From: Calamus simplicifolius
Taxonomy: Eukaryota; Streptophyta; Magnoliopsida; Arecales; Arecaceae
Reading direction: 5' to 3'
DNA: 64,000 nucleotides
Assembly (NCBI GenBank): GCA_900491605.1
Contig: UESW01001680.1
Location: forward strand, 272,630-336,629
Within the stretch, counting starts at the first letter, position 1. Every line of letters begins with the position of its first letter. Both the position numbers and the translations under genes were made by a program. The notes beneath the pieces were generated by a model that worked only from the letters and a program-made list of their open reading frames with translations, did not search any database and was not told the origin of the DNA. Shown here in pieces: positions 21,201-31,553 of the stretch.

Positions 21201-22247
21201 TATAAAAGAACAACCACAGATCATTGTGTCTTCATTAGAAGGTTCCATGGAGGTGATTTTATTATCCTTCTCTTATATGTGGATGATATGTTGATTGTTG
21301 GGCAGGACTCCAGCAAGATTGTCACACTGAAGAAGGAGTTAGGGAAAGCTTTTGATATGAAGGATATGGGGCCAGTGAAATAAATATTGGGGATGCATGT
21401 ATTCAGGGATAGACAAGCATGCAGGTTATGGTTGTCCCAGAAGAAATACATAGAGAAGGTGCTTCAGAGATTCAGCATGAGCAATGCCAAGTTAGTGGCA
21501 TGTCCACTAGCTGGACACTTCAAGCTGAGTTCAGAGCAGAGCCCAGCCTCAGAGGAAGAGAAGCAGGAGATGAAGAGAGTCCCTTATGCCTCAGCCGTGG
21601 GTAGTCTTATGTATGCTATGGTCTGTACCCGACCAGACTTAGCATATGCAGTTGGCTTAGTGAGCAGGTTCCTAGCGAATCCAGGAAAGGAGCATTGGGC
21701 AGCAGTCAAGTGGATCATGAGGTACTTGAGAGGTACAACTAGCTTGAGTCTTTGTTATGGACAGGGAGAACCTGTGTTACAGACATATACAGATGCAGAT
21801 ATGGCAGGAGATGTTGACTCCAGGAAGTCCACATCCGGTTACTTGGTTAGATTTGCAGGAGGTGCAATTTCATGGCAGTCCAAGTTACAGAAGTGTGTTG
21901 CATTATCGTCCACAGAGGCCGAGTACATAGCAGTGACAGAAGGATGCAAGGAGATATTGTGGCTGAAGAGATTTCTTCAGGAGCTAGGTGTTAGACATGA
22001 TACTTATGTGGTCTATTGTGACAATCAGAGCACTATTCACCTGAGCAAGAATCCGACTTTTCACTCCAAGTCGAAGCACATTGATATGCATTATCACTGA
22101 ATCAGACAGGTCCTGGAAGAGAAGCAGTTGCTGTTGGAGAAGATCCATACAGATGATAATGGGTCAGATATAATGATAAAGTCATTATATATCAAGAAGG
22201 TTGAAGCTTGTAGAAAGAAAGCAGGCTTGGTGGATTTCCCCACGTAG
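18282..22247 (+). pseudogene. Element A gag-pol polyprotein, one frame with four nonsense codons
   Basis: One continuous frame of 1322 codons encodes all copia functions. Gag is first, with zinc knuckle CYHCHKKGHYKSEC near 18972. Protease follows, with active-site WVVDTGAS near 19162. Then come the GAG-pre-integrase LWHKRLGHI and the integrase core (YSDVCGPM, FIDDASR, PQENG). RT has LLLYVDDMLIVG near 21270, and RNase H has TDADMAGDVDSRKSTSGY. Stops are TGA at 18333-18335, TGA at 18537-18539, TAA at 21381-21383 and TGA at 22098-22100. By comparison with Tnt1-type proteins, the last TGA replaces Trp (TGG) and the TAA a Gln codon. The two gag TGA codons probably also replace Trp. All are G-to-A or C-to-T changes. 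Confidence 0.93.
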
Positions 22248-22248
22248 T

Positions 22249-22264
22249 CGGGAGGGGGAGATAT
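22249..22264 (+). other. Polypurine tract of element A
   Basis: CGGGAGGGGGAGATAT directly before the 3' LTR, the expected plus-strand priming site. Confidence 0.85.
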
Positions 22265-22889
22265 TGTTGGGTGCTCCCTCCACGTGGGGAGGAAATCAGC
22301 CCATGATAATAAATTGCATCACAGTTTGTTACGGAGCTGTTTTCAAAAAGGGAAAAGAAATCCGGAAATAAAGTAGGGGGAGAGAGATCCATATGTGGTA
22401 GATACGAGAGAAGAAAAATCTCAGATTGGGGGGAGAGCTGTGTGCGGCCTGAGAGAGATCCAGAGAAGCCCAGGCTTGGGAGAAATCCTGTGCAACCTCA
22501 GGAGGTCGATACGGACGAGTCTGAGAGCAGATTTGAGGGCACGGAAGAGCAATCACACATTGGTGAGATCCTTCTTGTACCCACATCAACTATTATTTTA
22601 AGTTCGAAGTGTCTCCTGATTTTTGGGCAAAAAAAAATTAGGAGAAAAGTTGTAATCTTTTATTAAGATTAGTGAAGTGCTTTCGGAATTTGCCCCGTGG
22701 TTTTTCCCTTTCACATTGGAGGGGTTTTCCACGTAAATTTGATGTTTTTGTGTGGTGTTTGTTTTATTCCGCATATTCTATGATTGTGGTAGATCGGTAT
22801 ATTTTTCTGTGATTGTGCACGCATAGTTTTTTCATTAAAACACGTTCTGCATATTTGTTCTGAGGGTGATTGAGGGTGTATTCCCAACA
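22265..22889 (+). repeat. 3' LTR of element A
   Basis: 625 bp; matches the 5' LTR end to end and is followed by the GTATG target copy. Confidence 0.95.
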
Positions 22890-23330
22890 GTATGGGGGTG
22901 TCCTTATGATCTGAGGGCCGCCGAGATCCTTTTGAAAACTACCAAGGGAGTTTCTCGGTGCTAGCCCAGAAGTTTGACTCGAGGCTGCTGAGACCATAGG
23001 ACTTGAACCGCCTCGGGGGTTTCTCGGTGCTGGCCCGGGAATGTCCTTATGATCGCGGGGCCGCCGAAATTTTTTTGAAAACTACCTCAGAGGTTTCTCG
23101 GTGCTAGCTCCGGAGTTTGACTCGGGGCCGCTGAGACCATAAGACTTGAATCACCTCGGAGTTTTCTCGGTGTCGGCCTGAGGGTGTCCTTATGATCGCG
23201 AGGCCGTCGAGGTTCTTTTGAAAACTACCTTGGGGGTTTTTCGGTACCGATCCGGGAGTTTGACTCGGGACTGCCGAGACCATAGGATTTGAACCGTCTC
23301 GAAGGTTTTTTGGTGTTGACCCTGGAGTTC
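22890..23330. repeat. Minisatellite with alternating ~70-bp units, right part
   Basis: Continuation of the array at 17285-17596 after element A, with about six more units. Its last unit decays near 23320 just before the duplicated 430-bp sequence. Confidence 0.85.
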
Positions 23331-23336
23331 GCACTA

Positions 23337-23768
23337 TTGAAGAATCTTGCCGGATAGACCGACATAGCCTGGTATCCATAAGATAATAACAGCGAGAAAG
23401 GGGGTATTTTTCGTCAATGCGACAAGGGAATGAGGGTGGAGATCGAGGTTAATTTGACATTGCTCCGAGCTGGCGGTTTTTGAGGCAGAGAAGGCACGGC
23501 AAGCCTGCGGGCGAGGTGCTGCCTGGCCTCCGGATCACGCCCATGGATCTACGCTACAGGGAGAGACTCCAAGGGGATCTTGGACGCACGCGGCCACGGC
23601 CGTTTCAGAGAAAGGGGCGTGCGTGTACAAGGGTGGCAAAGAGGAAGACGTTGCGGGGGAAGTAGATGCAATGCCGACGTGGCAACTTGGTTGTTCGGTG
23701 CAGAGCATTGGCTTCACGTCACCATGTGTGATACGAAAATACTTAAAAGAGTACCGTATGATGGCATT
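23337..23768. repeat. Copy 2 of the ~430-bp duplicated sequence
   Basis: Near-identical to 12637-13060. Beyond 23768 it continues into sequence with only weak likeness to the first copy. The pair brackets the whole 10-kb gypsy-like region. Confidence 0.85.
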
Positions 23769-23931
23769 GCTCAACCAGCTGGCATTTCACTGGGGAAGAC
23801 GTGGCCTGGCACTTGCTACAGCCGGCGGTCGTCGGAAGAGTAAGTCATGAAGCTCTTGATCATTCCATTATCAAAACTACAAAGATCTAGCATACTTTCT
23901 TATGCCATGTCTGGGATAGCCTGGCGAAGCT

Positions 23932-24344
23932 TGTTGATTTTTTTTTTTCATTAAGCGTTTATCGGTTAGATACGATTAAGATGGTCTTATATTCGATCTC
24001 GAGGTATTACATGAATTTAAAATTTAAATTCACGATTAAGATAAGCATCCCTCAACGATATTGTTTAAAGCGTCCTCTGTGATGGATAGATAAGACATAA
24101 AGCTAAATAAAATAGAGAGATCTCTGCGCCTAGTCTCTACGGAAGTTTACACCATCATTGAGAAAGACCATAAGGTATGGAAGAGCCTTATCCTGATTTG
24201 AAAAAAAGTCAACCTATTTGCGTGGTGCGATGGCTGAAGGTATTTATGTATCGATCTTATTTTACATTATTTTTTATGATAAATATATTGGTCCCATATT
24301 TCCGCATATACGATAGGGATCATATATATAACTTTGTTCTAACA
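23932..24344 (+). repeat. 5' LTR of element B
   Basis: Starts TGTTGATT and ends GTTCTAACA; includes a poly-T run near its start. Clearly diverged from its 3' partner. Confidence 0.88.
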
Positions 24345-24346
24345 TT

Positions 24347-24358
24347 TGGTATCAGAGC
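24347..24358 (+). other. Primer-binding site of element B
   Basis: TGGTATCAGAGC two bases after the 5' LTR. Confidence 0.92.
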
Positions 24359-24443
24359 CTATAAAATACTTCTGCTTTGATTATTGGGATTGTTTCCATT
24401 AATATACGTATCTGATAAAATCCCTGTGAAGGCATTCTTGGTC

Positions 24444-25937
24444 TGTTGGCCCAGATGACAACCCAAGAGGGGGGGGGGGGTGAATTGGGTTCTTTAAAAA
24501 ATTTAACCTCTAAATAAAAATTGTTTGCTTAAGATGAATGAAAGTAAATGCAATGCAAATATAAAGCACAATCAATAAGATAGAGATAGAGATAGAGACA
24601 ATAGAAGCATGGCAAACACAAAGATTTTATAGTGGTTCGGTGTATCCAACACCTACATCCACTCCCAAGATCCACTTGGGTCCACACTATAATCTCCTCA
24701 ATAACAGCCGAGTTGTTTTACAAGCTCACAACCCAAACTTGTTGTTTTACCCGGGATCACAACGAACCCAGCCGGTTTTTCGGGCTCACCAGCACACAAC
24801 CCTAAACTCAAGCTAATCTAGCTTGACCCGAGGTAAACAACCTCCACTAGTTCAATCCCTTTGATTGAACTAGGCACAAACAAAAAGAATATAGTTTTTC
24901 AAAGATACACAGCTCCTCAATGAGCAAATATTCAAAAATAAGTAAACAAGTTTAGAAAAGCCTGATTTGAAGTTGTTTGGCTTTGAGCTTTTCTTCTTTT
25001 CCTCTTCTCCCTTTGGAATGATGAATCAAGCCTCAGCTTTAATCCCTCACAGTCGTTGCAGTTGAGAAGATTGGAAATGTAAGAAATAGAGCTTTTACTT
25101 CAATTTGGGAAATCCACCGATTTTTGATTTGGGCGCCTTGGATTCCTCTTTGAGCTTTTTGGAGTGGAAGGATTTGAGTTTGAAGGTTTTTCTCTTGGAT
25201 TCAGGCTCAGGCTTTCTCGGATTTTTGATTTGAAATTTTTGTCTATTTTCCGTCTCTTTTTTTTAAACGGGTGTTTTCCCTTTTTTATAGATTTTCTTCA
25301 ATCTGTTTTGGGATGAAACTAGCCGTTGGAGTGTACCTGGAAACAAAATATATCCGTTAGAAATTAGGTAAAAAGGAAATATTACCGTTAGAGCTGATCT
25401 GGCATTTTAAATTTTCGTCCCAGTCAGGTTGGAGTCGGCTCCAACTTTTCAGGTGTCGGCTCCAGATCGTTTTACCAAAAATAGAAATTTCCGAGTTCGT
25501 TGAGGAGTCGGCTCCGAAAAAGTAAGTGTCGGCTCGCCATCGTCAGGTGTCGGCTCCCGAATACTGTAGGTGTCGGCTCCAGGATGCTCAAAAAATAAGC
25601 GTTCTGTCCCCGCATCGGAGTCGGCTCCAGACACTGTAAGTGTCGACTCCGAAACTCTAGGTGTCGGCTCCAAAACTTTAGGTGTTGACTCCGAATCGTA
25701 TCAAAAATCAGATTAAAATTGAATTGGCCATGGGGTCGGCTCCAGATTTTCTAGGTGTCGACTCCAAGCTCTGAAACTTTGAAATCTCTGATTTGTATTT
25801 GATTCAAAATTCATTTCTTAATTCCTTTAAATTGATCAAATAAATTTAAGTCCTGAAACACTTATAAAATCCATTAGTAATCAAATAAATATACTCAATT
25901 CCTTTATTAATCATCAAAATCAATAAATGGATCAACA
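24444..25937 (-). repeat. 3' LTR of element C
   Basis: 1494 bp. It contains a poly-G run near 24470, a TATA candidate near 25285 (minus) and the palindromic 12-mer array at 25431-25765. Confidence 0.92.
25431..25765. repeat. Array of 12 near-palindromic GGAGTCGGCTCC-type motifs (3' LTR of C)
   Basis: Twelve variants (GGAGTCGGCTCC, GGTGTCGGCTCC, GGTGTCGACTCC) separated mostly by 9-11 bp, giving a 21-23 bp step. Longer gaps of about 35-45 bp break them into groups. They are in U3, upstream of the TATA in element sense. Confidence 0.9.
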
Positions 25938-25951
25938 ATCTCCCCTTTTTG
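25938..25951 (-). other. Polypurine tract of element C
   Basis: On the minus strand AAAAAGGGGAGAT directly precedes the 3' LTR. Confidence 0.85.
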
Positions 25952-26541
25952 ATGATTATAAAAACATTGAGTATATGCATAGAATTCTTAAATTAAAAAA
26001 TTATCAAGGAAGTGATCTTCACGAGTAAGCTCCCCCTGAATAAGGTAGCTCCCCCTATGAAGTTCAAATTATTCTTCCTCTTACTTTACATATTTGGTAC
26101 TTAAGATTTCTTTATGCATAGTCAAATCAATTTGATTATTAATCCACATCAATTAAATAACTCAATATCATATTAATCAATTAACTTCATTAATGTTTTC
26201 ATATTAATCAATTAAATAACTTGATTTTTCATATTAAACAATTAATGCAACATAACTTTCTCCCCCTTTAATGCAATTAACAATATAACTTTCTCCCTCT
26301 TAATGCATATACAACCATAATTCTCTCCCCCTTTTTTGTAATCAACAAAAAGGTAAAGAATATTTCACATTGCATCAAAAGATAATTTTCATTGCATCAA
26401 AAGATAATTTCATTTCAACAAAAGTCAAGTATTACATAAAAAATACTCATTCATCAAAATATAGCCTTCATTACATCAACACATAAACTTCATTACATCA
26501 AAATGTAAACTACATTTCATCAAAATTAAACATTCATTACA

Positions 26542-27917
26542 TCAAAAGTTCTTCCTCACTATTCTTGTTAAATGATCTACAATATTTTTCATTCCATCAC
26601 ATTGAAGCTTAACATAGTCTTTAAGTCTCTCATCAACAAATGTGCAAGCTGTTAAGATTTTATCTTGAAGCTCGGCGTTGCACCTTGAATAAGTTTCACT
26701 ATCTCCACAAATCTCTTTAAGTTCTTCAAAGATGTTCTTCAAATCACCACTTAAAGATTCTGCAGAGGAGTTGAGAGTTGATTCAATTTTTGCAATCCGA
26801 TCATCAAGTGAATAAAGTGATTCTTTTATATTCATGAACTGACTGTCAAACTCATCCTTCTGAGCAGCAAACAAACTTTTTAATTGCTCCATTTGAAGGT
26901 CTGAGAATCCAGCTGAAGAAGTGGATGGTTGATCATTAACATGTGCAGGTGCAGGAGCAGGAGCAGGAATGGGACTCCTAGGCTGTGAGAAGGAACCCTA
27001 ACTGATGGTCCAGCCTCGCAAGGCTCAGAAACTCTCGGCACAGGGGCTCTCTCATCAAGGTGTCCTTTCCTATCCCACTGTCCATTCACTTTAGCAAAAC
27101 CCATCCGATGCAATGTTGCCAAACTATAGTAGTCGGTGTGCCTCAGGTTCTTAGATGGTTCATTCTCTTGAATTACAACCCCTTGGCTCCTGAAAACCAT
27201 AGTAAGCACCATGCCATACGGTAGGGATGATCTTCTCTTCCCTCCAGCTTCCGCCATATAAAATATCATCATAGCTGCAAGGTTGATTGGCTGTCCAGTC
27301 AAAACACTATCCATAACAACAATGTCTCGCTCCGAGACATACTCAAACCGACCGGTCTTCGGAAACAAATTCTACTGCAAATGTTGTGTAATAATCTCAA
27401 TTCCAAGGGTAATTGATTAGCTCTAATCTCCTCAAACTCTGTCACTTCCCTTCCTAACATCCTTGAAAGAGCCGCTGACCTATCACTGTGCATGTCAGCT
27501 GCTAAACCGGTAATTGGGATGCTAAGGAGGTTTCCAAGCTTTTGAAAGTAAGGTGAATCCTCTTATTTCTTACTGAGCTAACTAAACCGCCATCACCTCT
27601 AGCCAAATTAAAATAAAATTCTTTTACTAAGGCTGGATAAGTGGGAACATCAAGAGAGCAGAGCTTATCCCAGCCCATTTCCTTTAATTGCCTACCGATT
27701 GAGAAACCCTCGGTTTCAAATAGGTCAAAATCAATCTTTCTCCCCATTGTGATAACCCTCCCGGCTAAGGTATCTACCTGAGTGGAAGAGTGTTGGGGTT
27801 GTCTGAATCCGTGGACGAATCACTGCTTGGAGTCGGCTCACGAGCGGGACGACGCGCGGACCGTTTTCCCGTGGTCACCGGCGCTCCAATCACTGATTCC
27901 CTCCTTTTGGGTGCCAT
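26542..27917 (-). pseudogene. Element C extra ORF downstream of pol (Sirevirus 'env-like'/plant transposon protein)
   Basis: Sireviruses often carry an ORF between pol and the 3' LTR; its role is unknown and 'envelope-like' is only a historical label. From an ATG at 27917 it reads MAPKRRESVIGAPV. After a frameshift near 27780 come GRKIDFDLFETEGF, YFNLARGDGGLVSSV, LPLELRLLHNICSRI and SLPYGMVLTMVF. This order of blocks is shared with the D and F copies and with a domain found in plant transposon proteins. The C-terminal third is a predicted coiled coil (SLDDRIAKIESTL, KNIFEELKEI). Four or more frame changes break it. I see no clear signal peptide or membrane segment. Confidence 0.75.
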
Positions 27918-28020
27918 TAGATCTTTGGGAAGTTTCGATTTGGATGGAATTAGAGGTGGGGAAGTTTTGGAAGAATTTTGGAGGAGTTTGGTTAGGATTT
28001 GAGAAGTTATGAAATGATGA

Positions 28021-28220
28021 GGTGTCGACTCTGCCCTAATAAATCAATTTTGGAATCCCAGGTGTCGACTCCCGCAAAGTCGGGTGTCGACTCCAAATCG
28101 CTAACACAGTCAGCGCTCGAACTGGAGTCGGCTCCACTTATACGGGTGTCGGCTCCAAGGTCAAGGACCGAGAGCGACACAGTCAGAGGTGTCGACTCCT
28201 CATTCTGAGGTGTCGACTCC
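28021..28220. repeat. Second 12-mer palindrome array, internal to element C
   Basis: Seven GGTGTCGACTCC/GGAGTCGGCTCC motifs, three adjacent pairs with 9-10 bp spacers. They lie between pol and the extra ORF, outside the LTRs. Confidence 0.85.
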
Positions 28221-28418
28221 AAAGACAGTTTCAGAAAAAAATAATTGAGATTCAAATGACTGAAACTTGTCAAAAAGAGTTCAATAAAAATTTCAAAAAA
28301 TCTTTGAAATATCAAGGATCAAATAGCTCAAATGACTAGATAATTTGTCCTTAAAATTGTGAGAGGATTTTCAAGAAATTTATAGAAATCTAGATTCTCA
28401 TTCCTTAGGGTTTCAAAA

Positions 28419-31400
28419 TCACTCTAAAGGGTCACATATTCCTAATTCACCTCTAAGATAACAAAATCTCTCTTCATTCAAGGGTTTTGTAAATATGTCA
28501 GCTAATTGTTCCTCTGTATTAACATATTCAAGACAGATTTCATTATTAGCTACATGTTCTCTTATGAAATGATATCTAATTTCAATGTGTTTTGTTCTTG
28601 AATGTTGAATTGGATTTTTAGTCAAATTTATTGCACTCGTGTTATCACATCTAATTGGTGTTTTATCAAGGGTTATGCCATAATCTTCAAGTTGCCTCTT
28701 AATCCAAAGGATTTGAGCACAGCAACTTCCAGCTGCAACATACTCTGCTTCAGCAGTAGATAATGCAACCGAAATTTTGCTTTTTGCTAAACCAAGAGAT
28801 TAAGTTACATCCTAAGAACTGACATGCACCACTTGTGCTTTTTCTATCTAATTTACATCCAGCATAGTCAGAATCAGAATATGCAATTAAATTTAAAGTT
28901 GAGTCTCTAGAGTACCATAAACCTACATTTTTAGTTCCACTTAAATATCTTAAAATTCTTTTTACAGCAATTAAGTGAGATTCTTTAGGTTCAGATTGAA
29001 ATCTAGCACATAAACATACTGCAAACATAATATCTGGTCTACTAGCTGTTAAGTAAAGAAGAGATCCAATCATACCTCTATAATGTTTTTGATCTACTTT
29101 CTTACCATCTTCATCTTTGTCCAATTTGCACGAAGGACTCATAGGAGTTCCAAGTGGCTTGATTGACTCCATTCCAAACTTCTTGAGCAGTTCTTTTGTG
29201 TATTTGGCTTGATTGATGAAAATTCCTTCTTTGCTTTGTTTGATTTGAAGTCCTAGGAAGAAGTTGAGTTCTCCCATCATACTCATTTCAAACTCACCCT
29301 GCATCAACTTAGCAAATTCTTGACATAACAAGTTGTTAGTAGCACCGAATACAATATCATCGACATATATTTGTACTACTAATAAATCTTTATCTTTTCT
29401 TTTCAAAAATAATGTTTTATCAACATTTCCTCTTACAAAATCATTTTCAATTAAAAATTTACTTAATCTTTCATACCAAGCTCTAGGTGCCTGTTTCAAA
29501 CCATATAGTGCTTTGTGTAATTTAAAAACATGATTTGGAAATTCATGATCTTCAAAACCAGGTGGTTGTTCAACAAACACTTCCTCATTTATAAATCCAT
29601 TTAAAAATGCACTTTTAACATCCATTTGAAATAAATTGATATGCATATGACATGCAAATGCAAGTAATAATCTAATTGCTTCAAGTCTAGCTACAGGTGC
29701 AAAAGTTTCATCAAAATCAATTCCTTCTTCTTGATTATATCCTTTTGCAACTAATCTAGCTTTGTTTCTAATTACTATGCCATTTTCGTCTAATTTATTT
29801 CTAAATACCCATTTTGATCCTATAACAGAATGATCTTTAGGTCTATCTACAAGAGTCCAAACATTATTCCTAGTAAATTGATTTAATTCTTCTTGCATAG
29901 CTAACATCCAATTATTATCTTTTTCTGCTTCTTCAATAGTTTTAGGTTCAATTTGAGATACAAATGCAAGATGATTATTGATGTTTCTCATTGATGATCT
30001 AGTTCTTACTCCTTGAGATGGATCACCTATAATTAATTCTCTTGGATGACCATAGGCATATCTCCAATCTCTAGGTAGATCTATATCATTATGATTTGCA
30101 TCAACAACATCAACACTAGGAGAATCATTATCTTTAGCTTCTTGTTCATGATCTGAAGATACATCTATATTCAATTTTTCAATATCTCTTTCTAGAATGT
30201 TTGTATCTTCCTCATCATCAATCTTTTCAGAACTTGATGCTAAAGATTCATCAAAAATTACATGAATAGATTCTTCTACAATTAAGTTTCTCTTGTTAAA
30301 TACTCTATAGGCTTTACTAGATGTTGAATATCCTAAGAAAATGCCTTCATCAGATTTTGCATCAAATTTTCCTAGATTATCTTTGCCATTATTATGAATG
30401 AAACACTTACAACCAAATGCATGAAAATAACTTATGTTTGGTTTTCTATTATTCCATAGTTCATAAGGTGTTTTCTTAATGATTGGCCTAATTAGAGCTC
30501 TATTAAGAATGTAGCATGCCGTGTTTATAGCTTCCGCCCAAAAGTATTTTGGTAGGTTGCTTTCACATAGCATGGTACGGGCCATGTCTTCTAAGGTTCT
30601 ATTTTTCTTTCAACTACTCCATTTTGTTGCGGTGTTCTAGGTGCTGAAAAATTATGATGAATGCCATTTTCTATGCAAAAGTTTTCAAATAAATGATTTT
30701 CAAATTCAGTGCCATGATCACTTCTTAGAGACACTATGGTGTTGTTTTTCTCATTTGTGACCTTCTTGAAGAATTTCAGAAATAATGGAAAGGTCTCATC
30801 CTTATGAGCTAAAAACAATACCCAAGTGTATCTAGAATAATCATCTACAATCACAAGACCATATTTCTTTCCTCCTAGACTTGTGGTTCTAGTAGGTCCA
30901 AAAAGATCCATGTGAAGTAGTTCAAGAGGCCTAGAAGTGGAAACAATATTTTTAGTTTTGAAAGAATTTCTAGTTTGTTTTCCAAATTGACATGCATCAC
31001 AAATTTTATTATTTTCAAAATCTAGTTGTGGAAGTCCTTTTACTAAATCCATTCTAATTAATTTTGAAATAAGGTGTGTGCTTGCATGACCTAATCTACG
31101 ATGCCACAACCAACCAATCTCATTCATATTAGCATTATTAGCAACTAAGCAATGATTACTAGTAGACAAATTGTCTAAATCAATCAAGTATACATTGCCA
31201 TTTCTATTTCCAATAAAAACAATGCTATTATCAATGGGATTAGAAACTGTGCATATAGAAGATTCAAATGATACTTTAAAACCTTTATCACATAATTGAC
31301 TAATGCTAATTAAATTATGTTTCAAACCATTAACATATAAGACATTTTCAATATATGTGGAGGGAGTTATTTGAATGTTACCAAACCCCAAGATTTGGCC

Positions 31401-31547
31401 TTTGCCATTATCACCAAATGTAACTACTCCTCCTCTTTTGCTTTCAAGGGTGATGAATTGATCCTTGTCACCCGTCATGTGCCTTGAGCAGCCGCTATCG
31501 AGATACCACTTTCGCTTTGATCTTTTGGCCGCAAGACACTCCTGCAA
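28419..31547 (-). pseudogene. Element C pol: protease, integrase, RT, RNase H
   Basis: Protease shows WYLDSGCSRHMTG near the start (31490). GAG-pre-integrase is WLWHRRLGHAS, and the integrase core has HMDLFGPTRT, VDDYSRYTW and TPQQNGVVER. A frameshift near 30590 leads to MARTMLCESNLPKYFWAEA. RT has YGLKQAPRAWYERL and VQIYVDDIVFGATN near 29360. RNase H has SDSDYAGCKLDRKSTSG, then a frameshift near 28755. The end (28419-28625) is KHIEIRYHFIREHV with ADIFTKPL. Only two or three frame breaks are needed, so decay is moderate. Pol has no ATG at its start and lies in the same frame as gag after one TAA. Confidence 0.92.
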
Positions 31548-31553
31548 AAATAA

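Larger units (their letters stand above)
17597..22889 (+). mobile_element. Copia element A (Tnt1/Tork type), complete, 5293 bp
   Basis: Both LTRs start TGTTGGGTGCTCC and end CCCAACA. The 5-bp target duplication GTATG is perfect (17592-17596 and 22890-22894). Internal order is primer site, gag, protease, integrase, RT, RNase H and polypurine tract. Protein motifs match tobacco Tnt1-94-like polyproteins throughout. By eye the two LTRs differ at roughly 25-28 sites, nearly all transitions, plus small indels. The coding frame has four nonsense codons and no frameshift, so this copy is inactive but structurally intact. Confidence 0.95.

Noticed and set aside
12637..23768. LTR pair of one 11-kb element
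   Set aside because: Matching blocks lack primer site, polypurine tract, TG/CA ends in both copies and a target duplication.
24470..24482. Poly-G run as a functional G-quadruplex
   Set aside because: Length differs between the two LTRs of the same element, as expected for a slipping homopolymer or sequencing error.
25449..25673. Minus-strand ORF with repeated EPTP/GADS words in LTR C
   Set aside because: Created by the 21-22 bp motif array; the frame is not kept in the other LTRs.
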